Assembly (NCBI GenBank): GCA_032718475.1
Contig: JAUCBJ010009060.1
Coordinates: forward strand, 1-64,000
Origin: Nemertoderma westbladi
Lineage: Eukaryota; Xenacoelomorpha; Nemertodermatida; Nemertodermatidae
Direction: 5' to 3'
Length of the DNA stretch: 64,000 bases
Part shown: positions 1 to 11,100 of the stretch, piece by piece
Layout of the letters: each line of letters starts with the position of its first letter
Numbering within the stretch: position 1 is the stretch's first letter
Position numbers and translations under genes: made by a program
The notes under the pieces: model-generated
What the model was told of the DNA's origin: nothing
Seen by the model: only the letters and a program-made list of their open reading frames with translations
The model's database searches: none

Positions 1-477
1 AATGATGATGACGACATTGTAGAACCTTCCCCACCCCCCAAGCCTAAAGCTAAACCAGCCAATAAGGTTGCTTCTAAAAAAGAGACAAATTTAAAAGCTA
101 CTATCAGTAAACCGAAGCCCAGTAAGCAACCTAAACAAACAAAGAAGAAAGTAGATAAACCCGCCGATCCCAAACAGCCGTCCATTTTTTCTGCTTTCGA
201 TCGAATGATTTCGGACGGCGATGAACTTGAAGTTAATGTCGCAACTAAACAGAAACTTAAATCGAAAATTCCCGCTCCTAAATACGGCGGTGATTCTGAC
301 AGCGACGATTCTGATTTCCGGCCCCAATTGAAGAAACGCCGGAAGGATGATTCCGATTCGGATTTTATTCCGGGTGGTTCTCCGACTAAAGTTTCACCGA
401 TCGCGAAACCGAGCAATAAAAGGCAACGAGCGCAGCCTAAATACTACAAACTCGATTCGGATAGCGACGACTTTTGA
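1..477 (+). CDS. TOP2: DNA topoisomerase II, C-terminal end (partial, 5' end outside window)
   Basis: The reading frame is open from base 1 to TGA at 475-477 (158 codons), so the gene starts before the window. It encodes the charged, low-complexity C-terminal regulatory tail of a type IIA topoisomerase: lysine-rich stretches, SDSD acidic/serine patches and a final KYYKLDSDSDDF. An acidic end of this kind is typical of animal TOP2 proteins. It matches the tail of the full TOP2 gene at 8104-12786 with about six substitutions seen by eye over some 465 bp, but the two copies stop matching just before the stop codons and their 3' flanks are unrelated. The genes point toward each other. Because this copy keeps the family-like DDF ending, it may be the ancestral one; that is inference. 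Whether the rest of this copy is intact or has introns cannot be seen. Confidence 0.85.
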   Translation, partial: NDDDDIVEPSPPPKPKAKPANKVASKKETNLKATISKPKPSKQPKQTKKKVDKPADPKQPSIFSAFDRMISDGDELEVNVATKQKLKSKIPAPKYGGDSDSDDSDFRPQLKKRRKDDSDSDFIPGGSPTKVSPIAKPSNKRQRAQPKYYKLDSDSDDF

Positions 478-1439
478 ATCAACTGTGGCAGTTTACTTTT
501 AAGGCCAAACCAATATCAACCAAAAACGTCGTGATCATATATAACCTTCTGCATTTCGTTAGGATTTCAATTCAACTTAATTATATCGTATTAAATACAT
601 TATTACTGTATATCTTATTAATTTTTTTTTTAGGGTCAAGTGTCATTTAATATATTATTCGAAATATTATTTAATCGAAATATACATAATTATAAAAAAG
701 TCAGCTATGTCATATCAAAGTTATACAAAACATTAATTTATATAAGCCTAAATATCTATAATACTTACATGTATTTTATTCACAAAAATTCAAAGTAAAA
801 GATTGTAGTTCTTAATCTTAAGATTAATTTAAAACTTACACAGCATTTGGGTAAAATATTAATATGATATAATAAAAAAATAATAAAATAAATAAATAAA
901 TATCAGTAGGCTAAAGGTAAGTGGAGTCACGCAGACCCGCCCCATCGCCATCGCCAACGCCATATCTTTTCAATACATTACATTATTACTGTTTATTGTT
1001 AATTTTCACATATTGCTACGGAAACTAGGTAAAATTATAATCGTATAATTTTAAAAAAATGTTCTATAAATGTTGTTTTTTCCTAAAATTATACTCTTTT
1101 CTTAGAAATTGCTCTGATAAGGGATTCTAGAAAAATATATGTTGCAGTATATTCATATAATTTTATGTATTATCCTATGGTACAGCAATATACCAAACTT
1201 GCTACGGTTTCTTTCTATAATGTACTGTAGCTATATATTTCACATTAAGCAAAATGACCATCTCAATAAGATTGACAGATTGGCACTTTAAATTCTACTC
1301 CAGTATTCGTAAGAATGATAACTCTTTATTACAAACTGACCTCACCAAAAGCCATGCGAGCATCATTAAATTAGATAGAAACGGCATAAAAAACTGAAGA
1401 TCGTTTCGCTGTTTACCATCTTATTAATTTAATTTTACT
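478..1439. other. AT-rich intergenic DNA
   Basis: 3' flank of the first TOP2 copy. No supported gene. AATAAA-like and A/T-rich stretches occur near 860-900, but none can be assigned as the polyadenylation signal with confidence. A short GC-rich patch sits near 925-965. Confidence 0.5.
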
Positions 1440-1459
1440 GGGGGGGGGGGGGGGGGGGG
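1440..1459. repeat. Poly-G homopolymer (20 G)
   Basis: Uninterrupted run of 20 G. It is one of four long G/C homopolymers in the window (others at 13266, 33544 and 37506). The exact length may be affected by sequencing error. Confidence 0.9.
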
Positions 1460-2084
1460 TACTAGTGTAACTAAACTAACCCGTGTCACCATAATTCTGC
1501 CGTTGTATAGCTGTTTTGGCTATTGATTTATGTTCTGGAACATATTTCCGACTCGTTACATGTTTAATTTTTGTGGTAGCTTGTGTTTTCAATGGTAGTT
1601 AGTTAATCTATTCATAAAAATGGTACAGCAGCTCTAGTGTTTATAAAAATACCAACAAATCGTATTATTATTACGAATATCCATAGTAAATTTGGTTTAT
1701 CTTTATTTATTTATCAGTGAAAAGAGAGAGCCTAGTATTGAAGAAAGTAAAATAACGTTATTTCTGCAACAATTAATTAAATAAGATAATTAAAAAATAC
1801 AGTAGTTGCACAGACTCGGTCGTCCTTACCTTATGTTAGAGGCAATGAGTGCGGAAATGAAAAAAAAAACAAGGAGACCTCCTTGTAACAAGTGCGAAAA
1901 ATAGAAAAGAAGGTCACACAACTCATTTCCAGTATAGACCCCACAGAACTATACTCCTTACAGGCAGCAAAGAGATAACTGGTACTCATTTAACGACAAT
2001 TTAATTAATAAAGCAAATATGCGAGCGCCCTGGTTTGGTTAGTCCCTTTAATGCATTTGTGCCAAAACGAAAACTATCCTGGCC

Positions 2085-2130
2085 CCCCTGCAGGGGAACA
2101 AACCCACGACCTCTGGAGCGATATTAATTC
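2085..2130 (-). repeat. Possible tRNA-derived SINE fragment (B-box-like)
   Basis: Read on the minus strand, this stretch has a GTGGGTTTGTTCCCC core that resembles the T-arm/B-box of a tRNA or tRNA-derived SINE. No matching A-box or full cloverleaf was found, so only a weak call is made. Confidence 0.25.
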
Positions 2131-2311
2131 AAGGAAATGGATTTAAATGCTACGCAAGGCTTGAAAAAATTGAATACACGTATTGTATTAGAAACGATCC
2201 TTAAAAATACAAAGTACAGTATGCTGCCATGTTGTTCGTTCAATAGTGATTATTCAGTTTTATTAGCTTGTTATTATTTCCGTATATTAACTCTAGAACA
2301 TTGCCATATTG

Positions 2312-2375
2312 TATGTTTATAATTAATTCTCGCTTTTTGTTTATAAACAAAAAGCGAGAATTAATTATAAACATA
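2312..2375. repeat. Perfect 64-bp palindrome with no spacer
   Basis: Left arm 2312-2343 and right arm 2344-2375 are exact reverse complements, 32 bp each, centred on TTTA/TAAA. Homology decays right outside the arms. Such structures can form cruciforms; they can also arise as fold-back artefacts of sequencing or assembly. Confidence 0.9.
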
Positions 2376-2983
2376 TTGCAATATTGCAATACATTGCCAG
2401 GGTAACAAACCAGTATTATATTCGTATAATCCTGATTTTTCGAGGTAATATACTCCAAACATGAATTTATTCGAAATTGTGAAATATTATGAGATTATAC
2501 TAGCTAGTAATTATTGATTATACTTAAACACTATATATTTAAAGCATTGCTACGCAAGGTGGAACTGCGATGGAAGTAGCTAAACTTTTTAAAAAAATTT
2601 TATACTAGCTTGTTTTTTTATTTTTAGAAATGTTATAGAACACTTGTTAGCTATCAATTTTGATAAATATTTTTGTTCTAGAACACATTTTTTTTGTTCT
2701 AAAACATTTTCTGAAAAAAAATAGTATGCCTACAGGAATTCTACATACATACAACCCTTATTAAATATAAATCGTCATTTTGACTGATTAGTATACCTCT
2801 AAGAACTGCAGTATTTTGAATCTAGAACTTATACTGTAACACACAAACCCTATTGTTTAGCCAATCAGATGTGAGAATAAGCGAGAATACATGATAAACG
2901 GATATAATACCTGAAGCAAATTAATCTGTATAACTACTGGGGCCGAAGTAGTTATACATGATTTATTTGCTGAAGGTTTATTT

Positions 2984-3014
2984 GCTGGGTGATATTCTCT
3001 GTATATCACCCAGC
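2984..3014. repeat. 12-bp inverted repeat hairpin
   Basis: GCTGGGTGATAT (2984-2995) and ATATCACCCAGC (3003-3014) are perfect inverted arms with a 7-nt loop. The hairpin abuts an 81-bp tandem duplication and lies beside a second hairpin near 2931-2955. Confidence 0.8.
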
Positions 3015-3160
3015 TAAAGCCAAAATACCCAATGTAACTATATTAACACTCCTAATACAAAATTCTAGAACTTAAATAACTGTATATCACCCAGCTAAAG
3101 CCAAAATACCCAATGTAACTACTATATTAAAACTCCTAATACAAAATTCTAGAACTTACA
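2999..3160. repeat. Tandem duplication of an about 81-bp unit
   Basis: Unit 1 (2999-3079) and unit 2 (3080-3160) share the same order of blocks: CTGTATATCACCCAGC, CCAAAATACCC, CTCCTAATAC and ATTCTAGAACTTA. They differ by a 3-bp insertion and a few substitutions. Confidence 0.85.
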
Positions 3161-4089
3161 CATTTATTGTTGTGTTTTAGACGTTATTTTTTGCACATTC
3201 TTGCCAATGTTGAAAGAATTTATATCCATTCCCAACTTATTTAAATCACTTTGTAGCTAATAGGAATATAACTGTTGTCAACCAGGAGCTAATATTGAAG
3301 TCCGCACTATAATGTAGTAGTATAGCCTGTGTGACCGTTTTTTTAAATTTAAAATTTTTTAAATTTTTTTCGGTTAGAGTTCCGTATAGCACTACATTTA
3401 TAAATCATATATCATTGATAAAATGGAAAAATTTAGGAGTTGCAGAACAATATAAAAGTATTATATACTATTCTAGAACATAAATAAAATAAAAAATTTA
3501 ATGTTCTAGAACATATACTGTATGTAGCTAGTTTTATTTATTTTAACATAGCTAGTAAATTAAAATGATATATTTTTAAGTAAATTTCTTAATACTTTTA
3601 AATGAATATTGATTAGAGTTTTTATGGGTTTATTCTTTTTTTCTTTTTATGTTTTGAGTTTTTTTATTAGAATTTTTGTTTTGAGATTTATCACAAAAAA
3701 TGCTCACACACTGGCTGTACGACAGTACAGTATTATTACTGCAGTGCCTAAATTCGTCATAAGATGAGTTTCAGCAAACCCAATAATAGAAAGAGATTTG
3801 CAGATGCTTCCGGTCACAGACAGCAACACTTGCTAAACATCAAAGACAGTCAAAACACGAAAAGAGCAACAATTCCCATCAATTATAATTACTAGTTATC
3901 TAGGTCTACAAGTAACAATTCCTTGTTCTGACTTAATATTAAATGAAATTAAACCCTTCTATCAACAATATTGTTTAATGTTCGGACAACTGGGGAGGGA
4001 GGGGGGTTGGGGGATTGCAATGGTGTGTTTGTTTCAGATGGGACTGCGTTATCCAAAACGTGAAAGATACAAAAGTAGATCACACAATT

Positions 4090-4239
4090 TATCAGTGCAA
4101 TAAGCTCGAATATACATGATAAACAGATTATCGCCTGTCCCAGAAGGTGATATACGGTTATAAAACCTTCAGCAAATAAATCGTATAACTACTGAGGCCG
4201 CAGGCCGAAGTAGTTATATACATGATTTATTTGCTGAAG
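4090..4239. repeat. MITE-like hairpin, second copy of the 2.9-kb sequence
   Basis: Shares an ACATGATAAAC start and an ATAACTACTG...GTAGTTAT hairpin core with about 2889-2975. Here the structure is larger: CTTCAGCAAATAAATC (from 4167) pairs with GATTTATTTGCTGAAG (ending 4239) around a GGCC-GCA-GGCC centre. It has no coding capacity and looks like a small non-autonomous inverted-repeat element. Confidence 0.6.
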
Positions 4240-4675
4240 TAATAAGTGTGTTATTCCCCATTACCTTCACCCATCTAAGGGTAATTTATTGATAAGGCTT
4301 CAAACATTTCTAAAAGGGTTTTGTTTGGGGGGAGTTGATTAAAAATGGGGCATGGTATTTTTGGGGGGAAATAACTATGCATATAATTGTATCACTTTTT
4401 TTTCCTATATTGATACGATTTAATTCAACGAATATGACTTATGGTAGACATTATTTCAGTAATCTTATTTTATGTCTATTATTTCAGTCATTTTTAATAC
4501 TTTCATGTGGTACTTTCATCTGCAGTAGAGCAATAAATTTATTAATAATTATGTATTTATATAGTAGATAACAGCGTATATTTTAGAGCTCTATTTCCCT
4601 TTATTTATTTCCCAGCTACAAATAAGGGGATTTTCGACGCAATAAAAAGCGGGTGTACAGTATGTAACCGGGCGC

Positions 4676-5395
4676 AATTTTCTCCACAGGTTTCGTGAAC
4701 ATATCACTCTTCATCCTGGGAAAGTCCAATTTGCTGCAGGCTACCTTGTTGGATCATCTGGAATACGCGCTAACCCCGCTAAGACCCGGGCAATATCCTC
4801 ATTCCCACGTTCAACAAATATAATCGAACTTATATCATTTGTGGGTCTGGTTGAGCAATTGGCTCCTTTATCACAGGATATAGCATCAACACTATCACCT
4901 CTTCATCCACTTCTCAGCTCAAACAACCATTTCCTATGGATTGCTGATTATGATCGGGCATTTGAATCCACAAAATCAGCACTCATCGCACCCCCAGTCC
5001 TTGCACCATTCGACCCAACAAAGGAGACCGTTTTACAAACAGATGCCTCTCGGAAAAATAGACTAGGCTTTGCCCTCCTCCAGAAACATGACTCTATATG
5101 GCGACTTATCGAATGCGGGCCCCGCTTCATTACACCAACGGAATCGCGCTATGCAATGGTCGAAATGGAACTTTTAGCTGTGGTTTGGGCTGTCCAAAAA
5201 TGTCGTTTTTACCTCCTGGGGCTCCCTACATTCACTATTATTGTCGACCACCAGACCTTAGTCACAATCATAGATACATATACTCTCGATGCAGTAGAGA
5301 ATGCGCGCCTCCAGCGGCTCAAATCAAAACTTCCCCTTATGTGTTTAACACAATCTGGAAAAAAGGTAAGGATCATCGAATTCCCGATCTATGTC
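4676..5395 (+). pseudogene. Ty3/Gypsy-type pol fragment (end of RT, RNase H), decayed
   Basis: The frame is open from about 4646 (just after a TAA at 4643). It carries the stretch after the RT palm of Gypsy polyproteins (HPGKVQFAA, GIRANPAKTRAI, SFVGLVEQL) and then an RNase H-like part (VLQTDASRKNRLGFALLQ, ESRYAMVEMELLAVVWA, TIIVDHQTL). Near 5335 the homology jumps one frame, continuing as KKGKDHRIPD, the segment that normally precedes ALSR at the RNase H end. So there is at least one frameshift. There is no YxDD box upstream and no protease, integrase or LTR nearby. This is a relic of one Gypsy insertion on the + strand. The first in-frame start-like codon is GTG at 4841, not an ATG. Confidence 0.8.
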
Positions 5396-5462
5396 TACTA
5401 TAATAATACACTGGAATTATCAATCACCAAACCCCCGGCTCCGGTCGGAGCTCATATTATAA

Positions 5463-5480
5463 CCCGGAGGAACCTCCGGG
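5463..5480. repeat. Short GC-rich perfect hairpin
   Basis: CCCGGAGG-AA-CCTCCGGG is a perfect 8-bp stem with a 2-nt loop, lying in a CTCCGG-rich patch just after the Gypsy relic. No T-run or other terminator hallmark follows. Confidence 0.6.
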
Positions 5481-5521
5481 CTCCAGCTCCGGATGAAATT
5501 TTAGCTCTGTCGCATCCCTAG

Positions 5522-8103
5522 TCTGTAGTATTATTTTATTAGGTTAAATATGTTTTATTGAAGTAAGCTAGCAAGAAAGAGTATAAATTTATTATGTTCC
5601 GATATATTGAGCTAATACGATAAGAATATAAATAATGTTTGCTCTGTCCTATGAAATACTTAAAATAAACACAACGCGTATACGAATAAAATAATAACGA
5701 CATGTTAAATGTATTAAGTAACCCGTAAATAATTTCAATAAACCTAGATTGTGTAGTTTATTCGCTCAATATATATATATCTTGTCTTTATATAATGGGA
5801 GAAATGAAAGTTTCTGTCACAATCCATTCCATATTGCACTCTTATATAGAATACAAAATAAATAAAAGCAAAACCAAATAATAATGTAAAACAGGCTACT
5901 TTCAAAACTGATAATAAATATGTATTAGATAAATAAAAATAGTAGTATATTTTATATACTCTGAAATTAAAATATAATAAACTGTATTATCCTACACTTG
6001 AAGTTTTATTATTCAAACTTACTTATTGTAAACAGTTAAGACCAAAAAATAAAATCATACAGTATTACATTACAAAACAGCATTTCCATCAAATAAAATA
6101 AACCAGGTTCGGAACCTAAATAAATGACGCATGTGCTTTTTGTTAATTCCAGGCAGTCTTTGATTAAATAAAATTAAATCCAATTTAAATTAAATTGAAC
6201 GACCTCCATTAAGTTGTTGTTTGTGGGTGGTTTTATAAACGCGGGTAAATATAAACTGATGTACGTAAATGGACTGCACTGCATAAATAATTCAATATTT
6301 CCACATATAAATGGGGGTGATAGAGAAAACCTAAATAATTAATACCCTACGAATGATTAATTAACAAATAGTAAATAATAATAATATTGCAATACGAACA
6401 AAATATGACTATTATACACATCTCTGTAAATATGATTGAAATATACAATGGAAAGATGAACGTGGAATCCTATCTCTCAATAAAAAAAACGAATACCAGT
6501 GGTAATAAATAGGCAAATGGAGATAAAAAGCTAATACATAATAATTAACTCTATTATCCGGGCGCTATTAGAGGTTTTTTAGATTTTCCATAAATATTAA
6601 ATTGTATTTACATGTACGAACGTGTAATGAAGTATACGGCCATGTGAAGAATACCAGACTTTCTGCCGTTATATTTCACTTTGCAGTTACCCCCATGTGA
6701 AGAATACCAGGTATTCACCAAAAACACAGGTTACAGAAGGGCTGAATCTAACCAAAACAATAAACGAATTAGTATATGTACAGGTTATAAGACAGAAACA
6801 AGCGCTATGAAACACTTAATGAAAGATAAATTAAAAAAAATTAAAAATCTTCATATATAAAATTCCAATAAAAAGTCGACCGAAAAGTGAAATCCTGGTA
6901 TTCTGTATACGGTAGTATAGGGTAGCGGAAATGCAGGCCATTGTTTAATAAACAATAATTTATAATTTATTAAAACACAAAATCATTAATTATGCAGTTT
7001 TTCAAAGTAATGAAATGGCGTACTTTATCGAGATAGGAGTTTGTGTGATTCACTGGTAAATACTCACATACAACCACGGCTCAATAGTCAATAATAATCA
7101 AAAAAATAACAAAATACAACTCATATAGTTCATTATGTTAACGTTTTCGTGAACTCCATTAAGTAATGGCTAAATAGGAAATAATTATTAATTAGTTTTA
7201 AATATTTTTCCATGTAATGTAATGTGTTTATTCTTAAATTTGTACCTTTTTGTTGCTCAATTCTTTAATAAAAGATAGAGCGCTATACTGTAGCGTTACA
7301 ACATAAATTTAACTGTAGTATTTTACTATATTGCTTCCATAGTTACTGCTATTCAAATTATTGTGTATTCCATTAACATCTTCAACTCTCGATCTTGCCT
7401 TACTCAAAGTTAAATAATTTAGTGTTCTCGAATAATTATTACGTAACTAGAGAGCCGCTTAACTACATAAACCAATATTGGATATTGAGTCCGTTTTGGA
7501 GTTCGCCTTGCAGACACTAAATTTACAATAACGTTTTGAGTGAGTGAATGGATTTCAACACTTTCAACATAATGTAATACAATTTAAGAAATTCCAATAA
7601 AAATATTTTATTTTACTTTTATCGCCGGCAAAAAAGTAAAACCAATGCTATCAGGGGGTTACTTTTTTTGTTACCTACAACTTTTTCTTCAGATTTTTGG
7701 CTATATTCGAGCGAAAAGGAAAAGTAACAATTTAAGTATAAAATATACTGAAAGCAGAAAAATCTAATTATAAATAATCAGTATGATAACATTCCAAGCT
7801 AAACGAACAAATCAATGATTTTATGGAGTTACGAAAGATAGACTTTATATTTCAAAGTTATCGCATGGGGCGGGGCGCATTTGCAATCGCACATTTACGA
7901 ACGGGCTTGGGGCAATGGACAATGACATAACAATTCATAACCTACCATTCTGTATTATGACTCTTTAACGTAACAAAATGTCAGTTTAAAGTTAAAATAT
8001 AACCAATCGAAAACCACAAAAAATATTGATGGCTTAAAATATGTAAGAGACAGTCAAAGAAATCACAGAGTATTTATGAATCGTCGAATAAATCAAAAGT
8101 AAG
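5522..8103. other. AT-rich intergenic DNA between convergent TOP2 copies
   Basis: No supported gene. It includes one copy of the dispersed host repeat (6630-6910) and ordinary AT-rich DNA. The 3' flank of the complete TOP2 gene lies at the right-hand end; no clear AATAAA followed by a GU-rich element was identified there. Confidence 0.5.
6630..6910 (+). repeat. Dispersed host repeat, uninterrupted copy
   Basis: Holds the ordered blocks CTTTCTGCCGTTATATTTCA, CCCCCATGTGAAGAATACCA, AACCAAAACAATAAACG, CACTTAATGAAAG, AAAATTCCAATAAAAAGTCG and GTGAAATCCTGGTATTC. The same order is found split up at 14570-14829, 26618-26698 and 33381 onward. This copy therefore gives the empty sites for the two insertions there. 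Confidence 0.75.
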
Positions 8104-11100
8104 TTAATCGCTATCCGAATCGAGTTCGTAGTATTTAGGCTGCGCTCGTTGTCTTTTATTGCTCGGTTTCGCGATCGGTGAAACTTTAGTCGGAGAACCA
8201 CCCGGAATAAAATCCGAATCGGAATCATCCTTCCGGCGTTTTTTTAATTGGGGCCGGAAATCAGAATCGTCGCTGTCAGAATCACCGCCGTATTTAGGAG
8301 CGGGAACTTTCGATTTATGTTTCTGTTTAGTTGCGACATTAACTTCAAGTTCATCGCCGTCCGAAATCATTCGATCGAAAGCAGAAAAAATGGACGGCTG
8401 TTTGGGATCGGCGGGTTTATCTACTTTCTTCTTTGTTTGTTTAGGTTGCTTACTGGGCTTCGGTTTACTGATAGTAGCTTTTAAATTTGTCTCTTTTTTA
8501 GAAGCAACCTTATTGGCTGGTTTAGCTTTAGGCTTGGGGGGTGGGGAAGGTTCTACAATGTCGTCATCATCATTAACAATATCATTAATTCCATTAAAAT
8601 CTTCAGCACCATGAACGTTTCGACTAGATGAAACTCCTGGCTGGTTATCAAGAGATGAAGGTCGGCTATCCTTTACAACATTTACATCGTAGTCTTCATC
8701 GCTGTCGTCATCAATTACGTAATTGCGATTATTCTTGGTTGAAGAATAGTCGTCATCCTCTTCGTCTTCACTAAAGTTGTACTTAACAGCAGCCGCAGCC
8801 CTACGCTGGTTACCACGCTCTCTAGGAGGGATAGGTTCAGCTGCGGCTTCATCCACAAAACTAACATCATCGCTCTCGTCTTTAACTTTTTTAAAGAAAG
8901 TAAGTTTACTTTGAGTTGAATTCTTCGGAACATCTCCTTTACCATTTAACTCAATTCCCTTTGCCAACAGGCGTTCTTTGAGGGATGGTGTGGGCGGGTC
9001 CTTCTTAACCCCTTTCTCTACCTTCACAACTTCCTTTTTCTTCTTAGGAACTTTAGGACCAGCTTCTGCGGTTTTTGGAATCTCAAACTTTGGTTCCACA
9101 AAGCGACCCAATTTATCTGGCTTAGTATTCTCAAGAGCTCGCTTCGCTTTACTTGATTTCAATATATTAGAGCTCTTAGCGACTTTACTTGGCGAAGCCT
9201 CCTCGCGCTCTTTTGCTTCTAGTTTTTCCAACTCAGCCATAAACCCATCGAGATCTTCCGTCCACAGATCTTTCAATGTCTTCCCTTTTAGCGTCTTTAG
9301 TTCCATTAGTTTATTGTCCTTCTGTTTGAGCAATTCTTCCTTTCTTTCTCGGGTCAAACTCCACAACTTCATCCCCAATAGGTAATCATAATCCGCCCCA
9401 GTTGTTTTATCGTCCTCCTCATTTTCGATGTTATCTTCTTCATCATCATCATTATCACCAGCAGACACTTTATCTTTCCAAACCTTTACAGGGTCCGATG
9501 GATAACCTCGAGTTATCAACTTTTTCAATATATCAACTTTTTTCAAATCTTCCACCCGAATCTCCCCTGTTATTTTCTCCAAGACGAACTTTGCCTGAGC
9601 AGACAGTTTATTGGCCTCAGCTTCTAGAAACCCTTCACGATATTCTTTTCTCTTGCGGTAAAAATCAAAACGAACATGGTAAAACTCCTTTAAGATATCG
9701 ATAGTTGAAGAATATCGATTAATGATTCCGTTATGGTCATAGAGAACCATCGAGTTGTGACTAAACGTTGTAGTTAGTTTAAAGTATTTGTATAACTGTC
9801 CGGATTCTTCTAGCTCTTGTAGTTGGTTGGATTTAATCATATTGATGAGGAAGCGAACCGTTGTATCCGTATGATACTCTTTATACTCAGAAACTGTTGC
9901 AGGCACCTTCTCAGTACCGTTATAAAGCGGTTCCAAATTATTCTCTTTGTATGATTGTGTCCAGGAGCGTAGAGGAAGTTCAGATATCTCTAATGTGTTT
10001 GACTCATCTAGGATGGACGCTTTACCATGAACCACAAATCGATTGGGTTGGAACTCCTCTATGACACCCTGGAAGTTGCGGTAACTTGGCATCATTGGTT
10101 GGGGTTCCTCATCGTTCAACATCCGACGGATATTATCAACCACGTCTCTAACATCATGGTTGAGGATCTTCGTCGACCAACCTGTACCGATTCCATCGCT
10201 TCCATTCACTAAAACCAAGGGGATTATCGGGCAATACCAAATGGGTTCTATCTTTAAGTTATCGTCCTTCAAGTAGGCCAACAAGGGGTCGTCTTTCAAA
10301 GAGAATAAATGACGAGCCAACGGACTCAGTTGGGTGAAGATGTAACGAGGCGAAGCAGCGTCTTTACCTCCTTGAAGACGAGTACCAAATTGACCATGGG
10401 GCTGCAGGAGGTTGATATTATTGGAACCGATAAAGTCCTGAGCAAGAGAAATAATCGTTGACATGAGACTCATTTCGCCATGGTGATAGGCGGATAACTC
10501 AGCTACACTACCAGCCAATTGAGCTACTTTGATTTCTTTCTTATCAAGACCGCGCTTTAAACATGCGAATATAACTTTGCGTTGCCCCGGCTTCAATCCA
10601 TCCATAACGTTTGGGATCGATCTTTCGCAATCCGCATTCGAGAAAAGTATTAATTCCTTGTCAATAAACTCCTTGTAACTAACACTACGTGTGTTAGCGT
10701 GGTAGAGGTAAATATCTGGTAGACCTTGGAGTCGACGTTCATTGCGTTCAGTATGGAAGTCTGTGAGCCAACCTTTACGATCATCAGCTCGCTCCTTGGC
10801 GAACGCTAATCGGATCGCTTCATCGTCCTCATCTCCATGGTAAACAAAACTTACACGATGGCGAGCCATATCGGTAAAATATTCTTTGGCTTCTTTCATC
10901 GTCGATGTACCCAAACCTTTGTAATATTTAACTTTATAAGACGAAGCATTTGGGGTCGCCTCTCTCCATTCATCAAACTCTGGGATACTGTACAATGATT
11001 TTACTTCACTGCCTTTAGATACTTTCACTATCGGTGTAATAAACTGTTGGATAAACTTAGAACGAACTAATTCCGGCCAATGATAATGAATGAAATTAAT

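Larger units (their letters stand above)
2676..3511. promoter_or_regulatory. Cluster of TTCTAGAA motifs (heat-shock-element-like)
   Basis: TTCTAGAA occurs at 2676, 3063, 3147, 3471 and 3504, with a further copy at 1125 and TTCTGGAA at 1533. This fits the inverted nTTCnnGAAn half-site pair bound by heat shock factor. No gene start is evident next to the cluster, and two of the copies lie in a tandem duplication, so the motif may belong to a repeat rather than a promoter. Confidence 0.35.

Noticed and set aside
2085-2130. Functional tRNA gene
   Set aside because: Only a B-box/T-arm-like segment is present; no acceptor stem, D-arm or anticodon arm could be drawn.
2137-2458. Two small frames near the palindrome
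   Set aside because: Short, without recognisable motifs, and their overlap is forced by the perfect palindrome.
8159-8614. 151-aa + strand frame over the TOP2 tail
   Set aside because: Lies antisense to the TOP2 coding region and has only the composition expected from its complement.
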